Below, one piece after another: positions 9,230-21,080 of a stretch of 64,000 bases of DNA. The DNA comes from Adenophora triphylla var. japonica (taxonomy: Eukaryota; Streptophyta; Magnoliopsida; Asterales; Campanulaceae). How positions within the stretch are numbered: the first letter of the stretch is position 1; the number at the start of each line of letters is the position of its first letter. Both the position numbers and the translations under genes were made by a program. The notes beneath the pieces were generated by a model. The model was not told where the DNA came from. It did not search any database and saw nothing but the letters and a program-made list of their open reading frames with translations. Location of the stretch: contig JAFEMH010001473.1 of NCBI GenBank assembly GCA_022495995.1, forward strand, positions 404,671 through 468,670, given 5' to 3'.

Positions 9230-10220
9230 CCTTTAGCACCAAGTCGCCTTCTCGATGTCTCGGATCTTGACTTTCTTGTCGAATGCTCGTGCCATTACGC
9301 TCTGGTAGGCTCGAGTGTGTTCCATGGCTTTCAATCTGCGCTCGTCGAGTAGAGCAAGTTCGTCGTGACGGCTCTGTAGCCATTCGACTTCATTGATCCC
9401 GTTTTCCAAGAGGACTCGGAGGGATGGAATTTCTAATTCTACGGGTAACATCGCTTCCATTCCGTAGGTAAGTGCGAACGGAGTCTCCCCTGTGGCGGTT
9501 CGGCGATGTTCGGTATCCCCAAAGGGCTAGATGTAGCTTTTCGGGCCGATCCCGACCTGCAGTGGTCATCTTTACGATTATCATGGCGAGAGTCTTGTTG
9601 GGTGCCTCTCTTGCACCATTGGTTTGTGGTACGTAAGGAGAAGACTGTGACGTGTGACTACGGGTCGGTCAGTAGTTGGTCACAATCTCCTTCAAAGTGG
9701 GTCCCATTGTCGGAGATGATCTCGTTGGGCACTCCGTATCGGCACATGATGTTCTCTCGGATGAACTCGGCCACCTTCTTAGAATTCGGTACCTGTACGA
9801 TCGGCTTCTACCCATTTGGTGAAGTAGTCGACTGCGACTAAAATGAACTCGTGACCATTGCTCCCTGGAGGAGTGATCTTGCCGATGACGTCGATTCCCC
9901 ATGTGGCGAAAGGCCATGGCGTAGTCATGCAATAGAGTTCATGAGGAGGGATGTGATTGAGGTTGGAGAACCGTTGACATTTGTCGCGGCTTCGGACGAA
10001 GCTGGATGCGATGCATTTCCATTGATATCCAATAGTATCCCATACGGAGAATGATGCGTGTCAATGCTCGGGCGTTCATGTGCGGACCGCGGGTTCCGTT
10101 GTGAACTTCGTTCATTAGCTCGCTGGCTTTTTCTTTGTTTACACAGAAGGAGTGGTCCTTGGTGGCGCTTCTTGTACAACATACCCCCCGAGAATGACGA
10201 AATGGGATGCCGGGCGTTTT
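9230..10220 (-). pseudogene. Integrase of Tat element A, broken
   Basis: Reading down the minus strand, the HHCC zinc-binding region is visible near 10182-10010 (VLYKKRHQG-like start, then GPHMNARALTRIILRMGYYW). The catalytic core follows near 9930-9790 with TPWPFATWGIDVIGKITPPG and VAVDYFTKWVEA, split over two frames. The C-terminal part (MEAMLPVELEIPSLRVL, near 9460) is typical of plant Gypsy integrases, where it follows the LW.YRT region. Integrase inserts the cDNA into chromosomes. Repeated frame changes and stops show it is decayed. It lies directly downstream of RNase H, as expected for Ty3/Gypsy. Confidence 0.88.
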
Positions 10221-10559
10221 AATGCCATCATGTTTTTGGCTTTGATCCCTTCTTTGTATTTTCCATCTTCACTTGTGAAGGAAGCTTCTCCGTTTTGGAG
10301 GTGCTTGGTAAATACGATTGTACCGGGGTTCGTCGATCGTTTCTTTTTCTTTTCGATCTCACGGCAATAGGCGGGTGTTTCCGTCTGCCTATTACGAGGG
10401 GTTTCTTGCTTTCCCTTCGGGAATTTCGACAAGAGAGGCGAGGTTGCCGGGCGTACGCGAAGCGGTTTCTGTCTCTTGGCAAATAGTGAAAAGAGATGTC
10501 CTTGGGCGAGCAATGAGCTCCTCCATGTACGCGTGGTACTTCGAAGGCCGGAATCTACC

Positions 10560-11030
10560 GTCTTCCATTTGTTGGATACTTGATTGATGATCAATGCTTT
10601 GAGTCTCCATATACATCCGGCTCTAAGATGTTGCGCTCGAGGCGGCTTCCAAACCTTCTGCACGAGCTTCGTATTCTCTTTGCATTGTTGGTTGCTTCAA
10701 AATTCGGCTTGATGGCTATGGGAGTATGCTCGTCCTTGGGATCGACAAGGAGCATTCCAATGCCATTCCCCTTCTTGTTGGCTGCCCCATCGAAGAAGAG
10801 TTGCCGGCGGTTTGCGCTGTCAAGTGAAAAGATTCCATCGTCCAGGAAATTGCGGATCGGGACCCTTAGGTTCCTTTGCTCGGGAAGTCGGCAAGGCGAT
10901 GCGCCATTACTACGCCCTTTGTTGATTTTCGACCATGTACTTGATGTCGAACTCGGCGGGAAGAATGACCACTTGGCTAGCCGCATTGACAAGGATGGCT
11001 TGTCAAAGAGATATCGGACGGGGTCCACTT
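10560..11030 (-). pseudogene. RNase H of Tat element A, broken
   Basis: A minus-strand frame contains FFDGAANKKGNGIGMLLVDP, matching the first catalytic Asp block of the plant retroelement RNase H (FDGA..). EATNNAKR follows, corresponding to the second helix with its conserved glutamate and N-A pair. The domain removes RNA from the RNA:DNA hybrid during reverse transcription. Upstream DPVRYLFDKPSLSMRLAKW is the usual RT-RNase H connection (DPLKYLF..P.L.GR.A.W). Frameshifts near both ends make it a pseudogene. Confidence 0.88.
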
Positions 11031-12300
11031 TGGAGACCGGGAGTGCGAATGCGGCTGCATGTAGTGTTTCGGTTCCCGACTACCCATACCAAGGCGGTAC
11101 AAGTTTTCTCACGATCTTTGAGTATTTGAGTTCACTTCCTTGAAGCTTTCGGCTTACGAAGTAGATTGCATGCTCAACCTTGGAATCTTTCTGTTCTTGT
11201 GCCGGCATTGCTCCGATTGACGTGTACATCCGTGTCGGATACGGGAGTAGTGGCTTGTCTTCATGTGGCGGAGCACGGGGTGGGGGATTAACCAAGTAGG
11301 TCTTGATCTTCTCGAAAAGTTTGGCACTCGGAGTCCCATTTGATGTCGGCATTCTTTTTCATCGGTTTGAACATGGGCTCGCGAGAGAGATGTCAAGCTG
11401 GTTGATAAAGCGGCCCGATGTGCTTGAAGTCTTCCCATGAAGCTCTTTACTTCTGTCGGGGTTTGAGGCGGCTTCATGTCGATGATGGCCTTGATTTTTT
11501 AAGGATCGGCTTCGATACCTCTTTACGTAACCATGTACCCCGAGTACCTTGCCGCGCTTGGCGCCGAAGGTGCACTTTGCCGGGTTCAACCTCATGGAGT
11601 GTTTTACAGTACATTGAAGAACTTCCTCGGATCTGTCATGTCTTTGCATGTCGATCCCTTGGAGTGGATGATCATGTCGTCGACATATACTTCGATTTCT
11701 TTGTGTATCATGTCATGGAAGAGAGGCATTGCGGCCGGTAAATAGCCCAGCGTTCTTTAGACCGAACGGCATGGCCAGGTGTAACGAGTATGTCCCCATG
11801 GAGTGGTGAAGGCGGTCTTGGCTTGATCCTCCTCGGACATCTTGATGCTGGTTGTATCCGGCGAACCCGTCCACGAAGGACTTTACTTCGAAATTTGCCG
11901 TGGTGTCGACCGGCATGTCGATGTTAGGCGGTGGGAAATCATCTTTAGGGCTGGCCTTGTTGAGATCCCGGAAATCTACGCGGCATCGACCTTTCTATTG
12001 GCTTTGGTGACCGTCACGATGTTGGAGAGCCAAGTTGGGTACTCAATCACTCTGATGAAACCAACTCGGAGCATTTTCTCAATTTCTTCTTTAACTTGCA
12101 AGGACCACTCTGGCTTGATCTTGCGCGGCTTACGCTTGACGAGGCTTGGATTCGGGATCCGGGGGAATTACGTGCTCCACGATTGAGGGATCGAGTCTGG
12201 CATGTCTTGGTATGACCGAGGCGAACACGTCAACATACTCCCGGAGGAGGCTTATCGGGGCTTCTTTTACTGCATCGGCGAAAGCGCCCACTTGTGTCTC
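11031..12300 (-). pseudogene. Reverse transcriptase of Tat element A, broken
   Basis: The minus strand gives the full succession of RT blocks across shifting frames. First comes REYVDVFASV..ARLDPSIVEH before the domain (about 12280). Then come RKIKPEWSLQVKEEIEKML..GFI, a stretch with SFVDGFAGYNQ, a TYS..MPFGLKNAG block (about 11750) and the catalytic EIEVYVDDMIIHSK (about 11695-11655). YVDD is the active-site motif. The connection domain continues to about 11080 (YFVSRKLQGSELKYS). At least five frameshifts are needed to read through it. Confidence 0.9.
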
Positions 12301-13639
12301 TTTAGGCTCTTGCACCGACCCCGGGTTCACTTTGGTCATAACCTCTTCGGCGGCTTGGGCCCGGTTGTCCTCTTGGTCAACTACACGCTCGAGAACTTCT
12401 TTAATGTATTGTTCGTTTAATGTGTACGCTTCTTTATCAATTGGATTATTAACGTCTTTTAAGTTGTTTGTTAACTTATCGGTTGTTAAAGTGGCAATGA
12501 GAGGATACTCAGAAAGGTCGAGACTTTTCATTAAACAAGAACGGGAATACATGATTAGCTACAACATTATAGTCCTCGGCGTAAGGCCGTTGGATGACTC
12601 GGAAGGGCTGGACTTTGACAAGGAGGCGGCTCGGAGGGTTTGAGACCGGGTTTAGGGAGATGTGGGTGCGGGCCCGGCTTGTCTTCCAATTTTGCACTGG
12701 CTTGCCCTTGGTCGGTGAAAGTTACCCAATTCTTCGGTGGCATTCTTTGGATGCTTGATGAGGGTGCGGGGATCGAGAGGCTTGGCTCTGCTGTCCCTAT
12801 CATGGCGATTATCTTTGTTGTCGGAGCCCGATCGATCAAGTTGGGCAACTCCATGACTTCTTCAAACGGACTACGTAGATTTGGTCAGCTGAGAGCGTCT
12901 TCTATGAATTACGGTTCCTTACGCTTTGGACTTCTTGTCTCGAATGTGGCCTCGGCGGCTGATCCGAACAACTTGTTTCCCACGGAGAGTACCTTGAGTT
13001 GCTCCTCCAAGTGCAGGATTCCCTTGAATGTGTACTCATCTTTGGGTGTGGTGGCGGTTGGTCCGAGGTAGAGTTGTGATGTCGAGAACGCTCCCTTATC
13101 GGATTAGCTTTGAGTCCTACGAAACGCTTGAGGTCCCGTGCTAGGCTGTTCCATTCTTCCTGTAGTCTTGGTGCGACTATCCTGCTTCTTTCTCATCTTC
13201 ATCGGTTCCACTTTGTCGGTCCCCTCGATTCTCGGTTCAGTCGGTCCCCTCGGTTCTGTCGGTCCCTCGGTCTCGGTTCTGTCGGTTCCCTTGTCGGTCC
13301 CCTCGGTTCTGTGTCGGTTCCCTTGGTGAAGTAATGAGCGAGGTCAAAGCTGTAAGGTCGGAGGTTGGGTGTGCCGTCGGAGGTTCCCCTTTTGCGAGGC
13401 TGCTTTGCCTTGGTGCGGGCGAGCCTTTTGTCTTCCTTGATGTCGGCCGGTGTTGGCACGTAGCCAAGCCCACTGGACCGTGGTGTGGTCCTTGACTTCA
13501 ATGACTTGGTGTTGGCCTTGCGGCCTTTTGCCGAGCCCGATCACAGGATGAAGTTCATGAGTTTCATCATCCTCATGGCGGGAGGAATGCGGTCGTGAGG
13601 CAGTGGAAGGTCCACGTTGCATATTTGGATCTTGGAGGT
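12301..13639 (-). pseudogene. Linker between second protease and RT, element A
   Basis: Degenerate minus-strand coding sequence. The part nearest RT is an open stretch (about 12550-12300) of acidic and charged residues. Near 13210-13320 there is a repetitive segment of GTCGGTCCCCTCGGTTC-type units that encodes a run of Asp, Arg, Gly, Thr and Pro on the minus strand. No known domain is recognised. Such linkers are normal in Ogre-like polyproteins. Confidence 0.55.
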
Positions 13640-14240
13640 CTCGAGTGAATCCGGTTAATGGCATGTCGTCATTATGCTTGATTTCCAATCTTGGAATGTC
13701 GTTGGTCTTTGGTCCCCTCGGTGGTGACACTTTGTCGCCGTAGGCGTAGTTAGCTCGTTGCCTTGCATGAACTTGAGAGCTTGGTGAAGGGTGGATGCCA
13801 CGCCATTGATTTGATGCGGCCGGGGACGCCCCGGGATGGGCTGTGAAAGTGATTGGAATGTCGACACTTGGAATTCGGTGGGGATCACCCGCTTGCCGAA
13901 CCGAGATGTTGAGAGTAGCAACCCCAGGAAGCTGTACGGGAAGTAGAGTCATAGGCCTTGACGGTGTGGGTGAAGGCTTAAGATACGTGGGCTTGATATC
14001 AAGCGGAGTCCATCATCTTGGCGGGCAAGACATTCATTCGGATCCTCCGTCCACCAACACGCGGGGAAGGCGACGCTCGTCCAGTGGGTGTGATGTAGAG
14101 CGGCTCGTTGTGATCGGCCCCAAATTTCGGAAGGTCCAAATGCTGTGAAGGTGATAATGTTGCCATAGTGGATGTTGCCGATCATTTGAATGACTTCATG
14201 CGGGGTTGCGTCCACGGGGACCATGGTACGGGCCGGGCTT
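13640..14240 (-). pseudogene. Second retropepsin (protease) domain of element A, broken
   Basis: On the minus strand VPVDATPHEVIQMIGNIHYG is followed by NIITFTAF, then in other frames by HNEPLYIT and PRVLVDGGS, a one-base shift, and MNVLPAKMM (about 14070-14020). VDGGS is the aspartic-protease D-[GST]-G signature. Downstream TVKAYDST and the R.I.S.D IPITF part resemble the flap and later strands. A closely related domain is seen in the separate fragment at 25400. This is the second protease in element A; the first is at 17100-17640. Confidence 0.8.
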
Positions 14241-17099
14241 TCCTCTAGCTTGAGCTTGTGAGGATAAGAGGAGGTGGCCGAGACGAAAGGGAAATGTTCG
14301 CTGAGTACTGCTTGGTAGTGAGGATCGGGTCCTCTTTCAAGGAATTTGCGTCTTCGGGTGGCCGGATTGCAATTCGCTCCGTCGGCTTTGGTGGCCTTAG
14401 GTGGTAATGCATGGATTTGACCCGATCGGGTTAGAATGCGACATCGGGTTTGGTCCCTTACGAGCAGTGCTCACGAGTTGAGCCATAGTTAGAGGAGGAT
14501 TCCTCGTAGCATAGGGCCATGCGTCTTCCCTCAACTCATTGATTGTGGATGAATTCCGGGAGCTTCGGCGGCTTGACGGATTACGTCCCGGGATGCGCTT
14601 AGGTGCCTCTGCGGGGAGGTAGCCTACGGTTTGGCGCTTGGTTGTTCGAATGTCGGTGCACAACGGTGGTTGCACAGGCGGGCGTGCGTTGCTAACCCTC
14701 GGGGGAGGTTGGAGAGTTCTCGGCTCAAGCGAACGGTCTCCTTGATCTCTTCACGGTATATCGCGTTCCTTTCCTTCTTCTTGAGCATACTCGGGGCATT
14801 CTGGAGGTTGGAGTGCAGCGATACTCGTGGTTTGCTAGTTTTCCTCCGCTCACGGGCCCCGAGATCAACCTTCTTGCGGCGGAACTGCGTCGAGAGTTAA
14901 TGCTGCGTTTCTTCCCATGTGAGAATAGCCGGTGCTTCTTTGAGCTGCGTGCGGCGGTCTAGGTAAACCTCCATCGGGGAGAGTTTTCTCCTGCTTTATA
15001 CGAGTGGCGGGTATGTCGGAAGGTGAGTATACGGCTTCCCGAACATGCTGCCCATGTGGTAGTTCTTTGCCCCAGTTGATCGTCTCTGTAAACGAATGCC
15101 GTAGGCTGTGGAATTTCCACGAGTAGTTGCTCGAGGCGAATTTCCATCCTCCTCTTGTTTTTAAATAGACCTTCCTCCACTGAGTTGGCCTTTCAATTTG
15201 AGTGCGGTAATGATCCGTTCCCATCCTCCCGGGACCCTTGGGAGTCGGTTTTGTTGACTTCGTGCCCGGCTTGGAAGAGAATGGTTTCATCGTCTTCATC
15301 GTCGCTTTCACGAGAGAACTTGCTTTCCTCGGGAAGGTACGCGGCAGGATTCGTTACTGGCTGTGTCGTTCCATCTCCTAGGTCATTGGGACCGTTGACC
15401 ACCCTTTCGCGAGAGGGGTTGGATGAGAACAGAGACGGTAGTCGGGAAGTTGCCATGAGCAAAACTCTTGAGGTCGAGCGGTCTAGAGTGGCCTCTAGCT
15501 TTACGTACGAAAATTTGCACTGTGACACTTTAAGGGCTTGGTCCACTGTAGGTCTTTCGAGCTTGGTCTTCGTCCCAAAGACGACTTTCTTGAGCGGCTA
15601 GCTCCATGAGAGCTTTCCTTGCGAGACCTAGGCGATCTCCGTAGGTGCGCATCGTCGGCTAGTGTCCGAGAACCGTGATTACATTCAAATCGCCGAATGG
15701 CGGGAACACTTGGATTACATTGACGAAGGAAGTCGGGCCAGGACATTCCATGCGGCCTTCCTTGATCTCGATCACCAAGAAGTTTGCCCATATACGCTTG
15801 ATTGACCCCACGGGGGTATTGAATTCTGCAATGTTGACGGTCTCGTGATCTCGCTCGATCGCCAAGTCTATCAAAGCTAGCGATCGGCGCGGGATGTACG
15901 AATCCCGGGGCCGTGACGGCCCGGGAGTAGAATCGGCGAAGCATGTTGATCTTTGAGGTGGTCATTTCTGTGTCGGAGGGCGGCTACGCCTTGCGGGAAA
16001 ACTTTCACGAGATGTTTTCGGGGTAGGCTGCGGAAGCGTTCCCGAGGTTGATCGACTTGTAGCGGGGTGAGGAGCTTGGTCTCCTTCGGCTGTTGCCCTT
16101 GGCCTTGGCGGCGTTTGAGGGTATAAGCTTGGCGACGGCACGGGCCGGTTGCAGCTGGGGTGGTACTCGGAAGTAGGGATGAGCTACGAGCTCGCTTGGC
16201 CGGAGCCTCGTTTACCATGAGCGAGCGGTCATCGAGGTGACCTTGGTGTTACGAGAATCGATAACAAGGACCGGATCCTTGGCTTCATCGGGATATACGG
16301 AATAGATGATATTGACGAAGTCGTCGTCCTTTACTTGATCGAGAGGGATTCCTCGTTGCGTGAATCACGTGCTTCCAATTATCGGATAGATGCACATGTC
16401 TTGGACATTGAGCTTGACAATTTCCATGGTATTGGAACCTTGGTCGTAGGTGACACGATCGGAAGGAGTTCCGTCCTCAAAGCGAGCATGTGAATGCGAG
16501 AGGTGCGCTTGCGGGTGCCGCGTCCTCGACTCCGGAGAGTCAGATTCATCGTCATCGATCGCTCAATCCGGGTGTAGGGACGTATTGCGTCCGGTTGCGT
16601 TGTTGGAGCGGCTAGGAAAACATCATGCTCTTCGTTGGAGAAAAGGGGTGCGGCGGGTAGTTCCTCGTGGAGGACATCCCATACGACTTCCATGCATTCA
16701 TCACGAGAATGACGGTGCTTGTTGACCTTTATCACAAAGATCTCTTCGCTGGCGGGGCCGAGAGTGAGTTTGGAGAATGCGACAAATCTCGGAGCGGAGA
16801 CGGGGGTTTATGTGCCCGCACCATGGCGATGTTCGGCGTTTCCTTCCAATCTGCCTCCAAATGTTGGAAACGACGGTTGAACTTGATGTATCGGGCTGCC
16901 GAGTGCACTTTGCTCGAGTACGTTTACATAGTTGGCATCTCCGGACTACGAGGGATTCGATGAGATTTGCCCGGTAGTCCCTTGGTTGATTCGAAGGAGG
17001 TAACCCGGTGCACGAGTGCGGACACGCTTGGCTCTTGTCTCGGCCGTTTCCTATGAGGAAACTATCCCCTCGGATGACTTCAAGATCTCCTGCAGGTTA
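14241..17099 (-). pseudogene. Long linker between the two proteases, element A
   Basis: The minus strand shows coding-like but heavily shifted sequence with acidic stretches, for example ESDDEDDETILFQAGHEVNK near 15300 and SNEEHDVFLAAP near 16640. I recognise no enzyme domain. The base composition stays G/C-rich like the neighbouring pol parts, so it is probably true polyprotein rather than inserted DNA. The spacing of about 3 kb between the two proteases is unusual. Confidence 0.5.
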
Positions 17100-17640
17100 A
17101 TGAACTTGACGCCTTGATGGAGAGTGGAAGCTATGGCTTTCATGTGGTGTAGCCAAGGGCGTCCCAAGAGAGGCTGTGAATTCGGATGGAATGTCCATCA
17201 CGTGGAATTTTCTTTGGCACCATTTGGGTTTCGAACCGAGTTCCCGAGTCACTTGTCCCCGGGATGGGACGGGACGAGTTGTCGTAGGCCTTGATAGTCA
17301 GAGTAGACGGTATCGAGATGGCTTTCATGGATGCGGAGAGCTCGCATCATGCGAGAGGAGGACATTAACGGCTGACCCGTTATCTACCAATACTCGGGGA
17401 GTGATATGGTGTTGAGTTTGAGAGTGATGTACGAGCTTCGTTGTGCCCGGCGTCTCTCGGTAAGTCTTCGTCACGAACGTGATCATGCTTTGCCATATAG
17501 GCGGGAGTCGTAGATCTCGTCTCTATCCGTAGAAGGAGAGTCATCCGGCCATCCGTTTCTGTCTTCCTCTTGCGAGGTAAAGCCTTTGGTGGAACCTCGG
17601 GGAGTGTGTTGAGGCTGCTGTGGCGGTTGCCGCCCTTGGT
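17100..17640 (-). pseudogene. First retropepsin (protease) domain of element A, broken
   Basis: The minus strand gives RDEDLPRDAGHNEA, then after a shift PRVLVDNGSAVNVL (about 17400-17350). VDNGS is the D-x-G catalytic loop of plant Gypsy proteases. It is followed by LTIKAYDNSSR, a WCQRKFHVMDIPSEFTASLG segment and RPWLHHMKAIASTLHQGVKF. This is the complete order of protease landmarks up to the GRPW.H motif. The enzyme would cleave the gag-pol polyprotein. Frameshifts occur at about three points. Confidence 0.83.
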
Positions 17641-18239
17641 TAGCACATTGATCGAGTGCGATTGCCAAGGCGACCTTGATCTTCCTTTGCCGGTCCGAGC
17701 TCGGAAGGCTGGACAAATTGAATCTTAGGCTGATCCCGCGGAGGGTTAGGCTTCGGCGCGATAAGATTACCAAGATGCGAGGTATTCCGGTGTCCCGAGT
17801 CGGAATTACGGTTTTAATTTGGACTTTTCGGCTTTCCCACCTGTTTGCTCTAAAGTTTGCATGGCACAGAGGCAAAGAGGGTAGGCTGGAGTACGATGCG
17901 TAGTAGTCGAACCTCCCGGAGGGTTTCTCCAAGTGTACCTACTGCTGGTATCTCCGGCTTCGTATCTTTCTCTCGATTCTTTGTTGAGAGGATTTCTTCT
18001 TTTGTTTTCTCGGAGGATTGCTCGGACGGTTTCTCGAGACTCGTACTCCCGGGCGAGGCGGAGCGATCGCAAACATCGTAGGCGATGTGGACATTAGAGG
18101 AGGATCCAGTGAGAGAGGCGGAGAAACGGGTTACGTGGCACTCTTCTTGGGCACCCACTCAATGGAATTCATTTGTTATTGTTCGGAAAGGGATTCCCGT
18201 GTATTGGGCCCACGGGGCGCTCTAACTTGCCTTCTTCTA
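17641..18239 (-). pseudogene. gag C-terminal part of element A
   Basis: Low-complexity, charged and Gln-rich minus-strand coding remnants, for example DQCANQGRQPPQQPQHTPRG near 17640-17580. It lies between the gag core and the first protease. A zinc knuckle of CX2CX4HX4C form was not found. Confidence 0.5.
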
Positions 18240-19360
18240 TCAAGTTACGGATTTCGTATCGTAACCCCAAACGGTTGTCGGTGGTATGGCCGTGATGCGA
18301 TGGAAGGCGCGATATTTGCTCTTGTCCGCATTGGCTACGGGAACTTTGGGTTTGTAATTGGCAACGGGCTTAAGGAGACCCTCCTTGATTAACCCTTCCG
18401 GCATCTTGCTCGGTGGCATGTCCAACTTGTCGAAGTGTACGACAGTACGCCGAGTAGAAGCTGTTGCTTTGCGGGGCCCAGGTTTTGTTACGGCATTGTT
18501 GTCCACGATGGACGTAGTTGACGGACGTATCTTTCCCTTTGCCGGGGCCGGTGCGGGATTGAATGCGGTGTTGAGCGGTATACGTATGGGCTGTGCGGTA
18601 GCCAACTTTTCCTTGAGATCCTTCTCGAGCTGTGGCCGGCATTGACCATGGCCGGAGATGCAGGAAGAAATTGTGGCCCGATGAGAGTTCGATGGACGGT
18701 CTTAAGCGGGACTTGAAGATCCGCATCTGTTCGTCTTTGGAGAGTGGCTCCATGATCTCGGAGAGTTTCCGGCTCCATCTCTTGTAGAATTCCCCAACAC
18801 TTTCATCCGCTTTACGCTCGGTGGTGATTAAGTCCTCGCGACTTGTTTCCCACTCTAAGTTGGATGCATGCCGTTCCGGGAAGATGTTGCGTCTGTTCCC
18901 AGTGTGGCGATCCGCGAGCTTGACCCTCGAAACCATCGTAACGCTGAACTTTTGAGCGTATCTTTGGAAGTGGTCGGCCATTTCTTTGGAGGGTTGCTCC
19001 TTTTGCTCTCATGCGAGAACGTAAGTGTCGACGTGCGTTTGAGGACATTCGGTTCCATCGAATCGGTCCATCTCAGGCATTACGAACTTGGCGGGGAGAG
19101 GCGTGACCATTCCCGGATACTGTGGATTTGAGCGTTTCTGCTTTGAGTTGCTCATGGTGGCTTTCGGGTCTTTCATTTGCTCGACCATCCGAGGCTAAGG
19201 TTGGGTCCGGTGGTGGGTGTGAGGCTCGGCGCCGGGTGCTACCACGTGAGCGGTAGTGATTGGAGGTGGAACGCTTGGTATATGAGCATATACGGGAGCC
19301 TTTTACGAAGCTGTATCGGGGTTTGTCCCCGGTGTTTAGAGATTCGTGTATAGGCAACGG
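18240..19360 (-). pseudogene. gag of Tat element A, broken
   Basis: The minus strand contains the plant Gypsy gag core. MPEMDRFDGTECPQTHVDTY (about 19080-19020) corresponds to the ..FDG..CP..H...Y start. It is followed by KEMADHFQRYAQKFSVTMVS, DLITTERKADESVGEFYKRW and LSKDEQMRIFKSRLRPSIE. These are the usual helices of the Retrotrans_gag family (capsid). Frames shift near 18950 and 18850. Gag forms the virus-like particle in which cDNA is made. The N-terminal part before 19080 is poorly resolved. Confidence 0.85.
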
Positions 19361-21064
19361 GACGAACCCGGGAGGATATTGAGGGATATTGGCATCTGAG
19401 ATGGTCAGCGGTGCGGCGGTGATATTGAGTGATGGGTGTAGCAGGCGACCAAAATTGACGGGGTTGCCACGAGAGGTGGCAACATGGAGCCTAGGTCATT
19501 TGTTTCCTTGGCTGGAAGGCATCCGTAAGTTGGCGGGGAGGAACTTGATTGAAGGTTTGGTGAAGCTGGTTTTGGGGAATCGTCATCCTCGACCCGGGAC
19601 AAAAGTACCGTCTCGGCGGGGATAGGCTGCTATACCTCGCTCATTCGGAAAGGCTGTACCACGAAATTCTGGCGATCTTCTTTACGCCTCTTGTGAACCT
19701 CACAAGCCCGAATGGCTTCCTCCAATGTCATATACATTACCGGTGGCGGGGTCCTTCCCGTCACGATTTCTCGGTGAGCTAGACATGTCGGAAATTCTGG
19801 TGAGGGCGAGGGAACCGAAGAAGCTGTCTGACGGCTGCCGTTACGTGATCTGGCAAGGCGGCGGCCGGAAATCGAACCACTACGCTCATTGCGGGGAACG
19901 AAAGGAAGGGTTTAGGCTTCGGAAAAGGGTATTTGGCTCAAGGTTTTCGGGCTTGTGCAATGTGCGATTACCGATTAAAGTTTACTTAAAGCGCGTTTTC
20001 TCGAGTCCTAATTGGTTGGAAAAGAGCGTGTCTTCTTTTTCGCAACTAATCCTAGAGCTCTAATCGGTGGATCTCGTCACTACGCTTATAAGCCCCTCGT
20101 TTCCATTGTAGATCATCTTTCTCGGGACGGACTATCCCGGCGAGGTACGATAAGGCAAGCGAGTTCCACCGACAAAGGAAAAAGTGAACTTAAGGCTAGG
20201 CGATCACGCAAACTTTCAACGTATGTGACGTACGGGCCACGGTCGAAGTCAACGTCCTTAAGTTAAGGCGGGGATCGTGCCAAAATTTGGGCATGACCTC
20301 TCTGACTCGCTTGTGCGAGAGACCTTAGCTTTTTAGCGTTGGCCAAGTTGTGGCGCACGGTTCATACGGCGAGGTTTGGTGACACGGCGTCACATTGAAC
20401 CTTCGGGTATATTTTTCGGCGAGCTCCGCGTCAAAGTCAAGTGAAAAAGCTCAAGACTTCGGGTCGGGAACGACCTTCGGTCTAAAACTCTCGAGCTTGA
20501 CTCGGAGCGGGGCCGGCGTGAAAAACATACACTTAGGCTTTATGACACGAGCTAAGCCAAAAACCAACCGGGTACTTGGACAAAGAGTGACACAAAGAGT
20601 GCATGGCTTACACGGACTAGGATGGGATGTTTGGGACGACCCCGTGCGCCCCCGAAAGGTGTACAGCGAGACCAATCGGAGTGCAGCGATAAGGCCATCC
20701 CGGGTTAGGGGTTGTAGTGTGCGGTGTACCGAGGCAGCAAGTGCACGTGAAGTGCGGTGTTCCGAGGCAGCAAGTGCGCGTAGTGTGCGGTCACTAAAAT
20801 TCTTTTACGAGTAAAACGAGAGATTTTTCGAGAATGTGTCTTAAAGAATTTATGATGCACGGTTCAAAAGACTGGCATGAAAATCAAACATGAATGGGGA
20901 TGCACAAACATGGTATGATTTTGGAAAGTTGACAATGTAATGCCTTTTGAAAAAACCGTTCGAGGTTTAAAGGAACACACACACGAAAACGAGGAAGGGT
21001 AAACGAAAGTTTGACCCACGGAAGGCTTTTTAGAAAACATCGGCAGTTTTGAAAAAAGTATCTT
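19361..21064 (-). other. 5' leader of element A
   Basis: Between the primer site and gag I find no recognised domain. GC-rich sequence continues to about 20000 and could include an N-terminal extension of gag. Repeats of GTGCGGTGT and GAGGCAGCAAGTGC occur at 20710-20790. Confidence 0.5.
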
Positions 21065-21080
21065 TTCCCAGTAGTCGCCA
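21065..21080 (-). other. Primer binding site of element A (tRNA-Arg type)
   Basis: On the minus strand TGGCGACTACTGGGAA lies directly after the 5' LTR. It matches the element B site TGGCGACTCCGCTGGGAA at most positions. A second TGGCGACTCC copy at 21191-21200 lies inside the LTR, because the other LTR also contains it. Confidence 0.72.
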
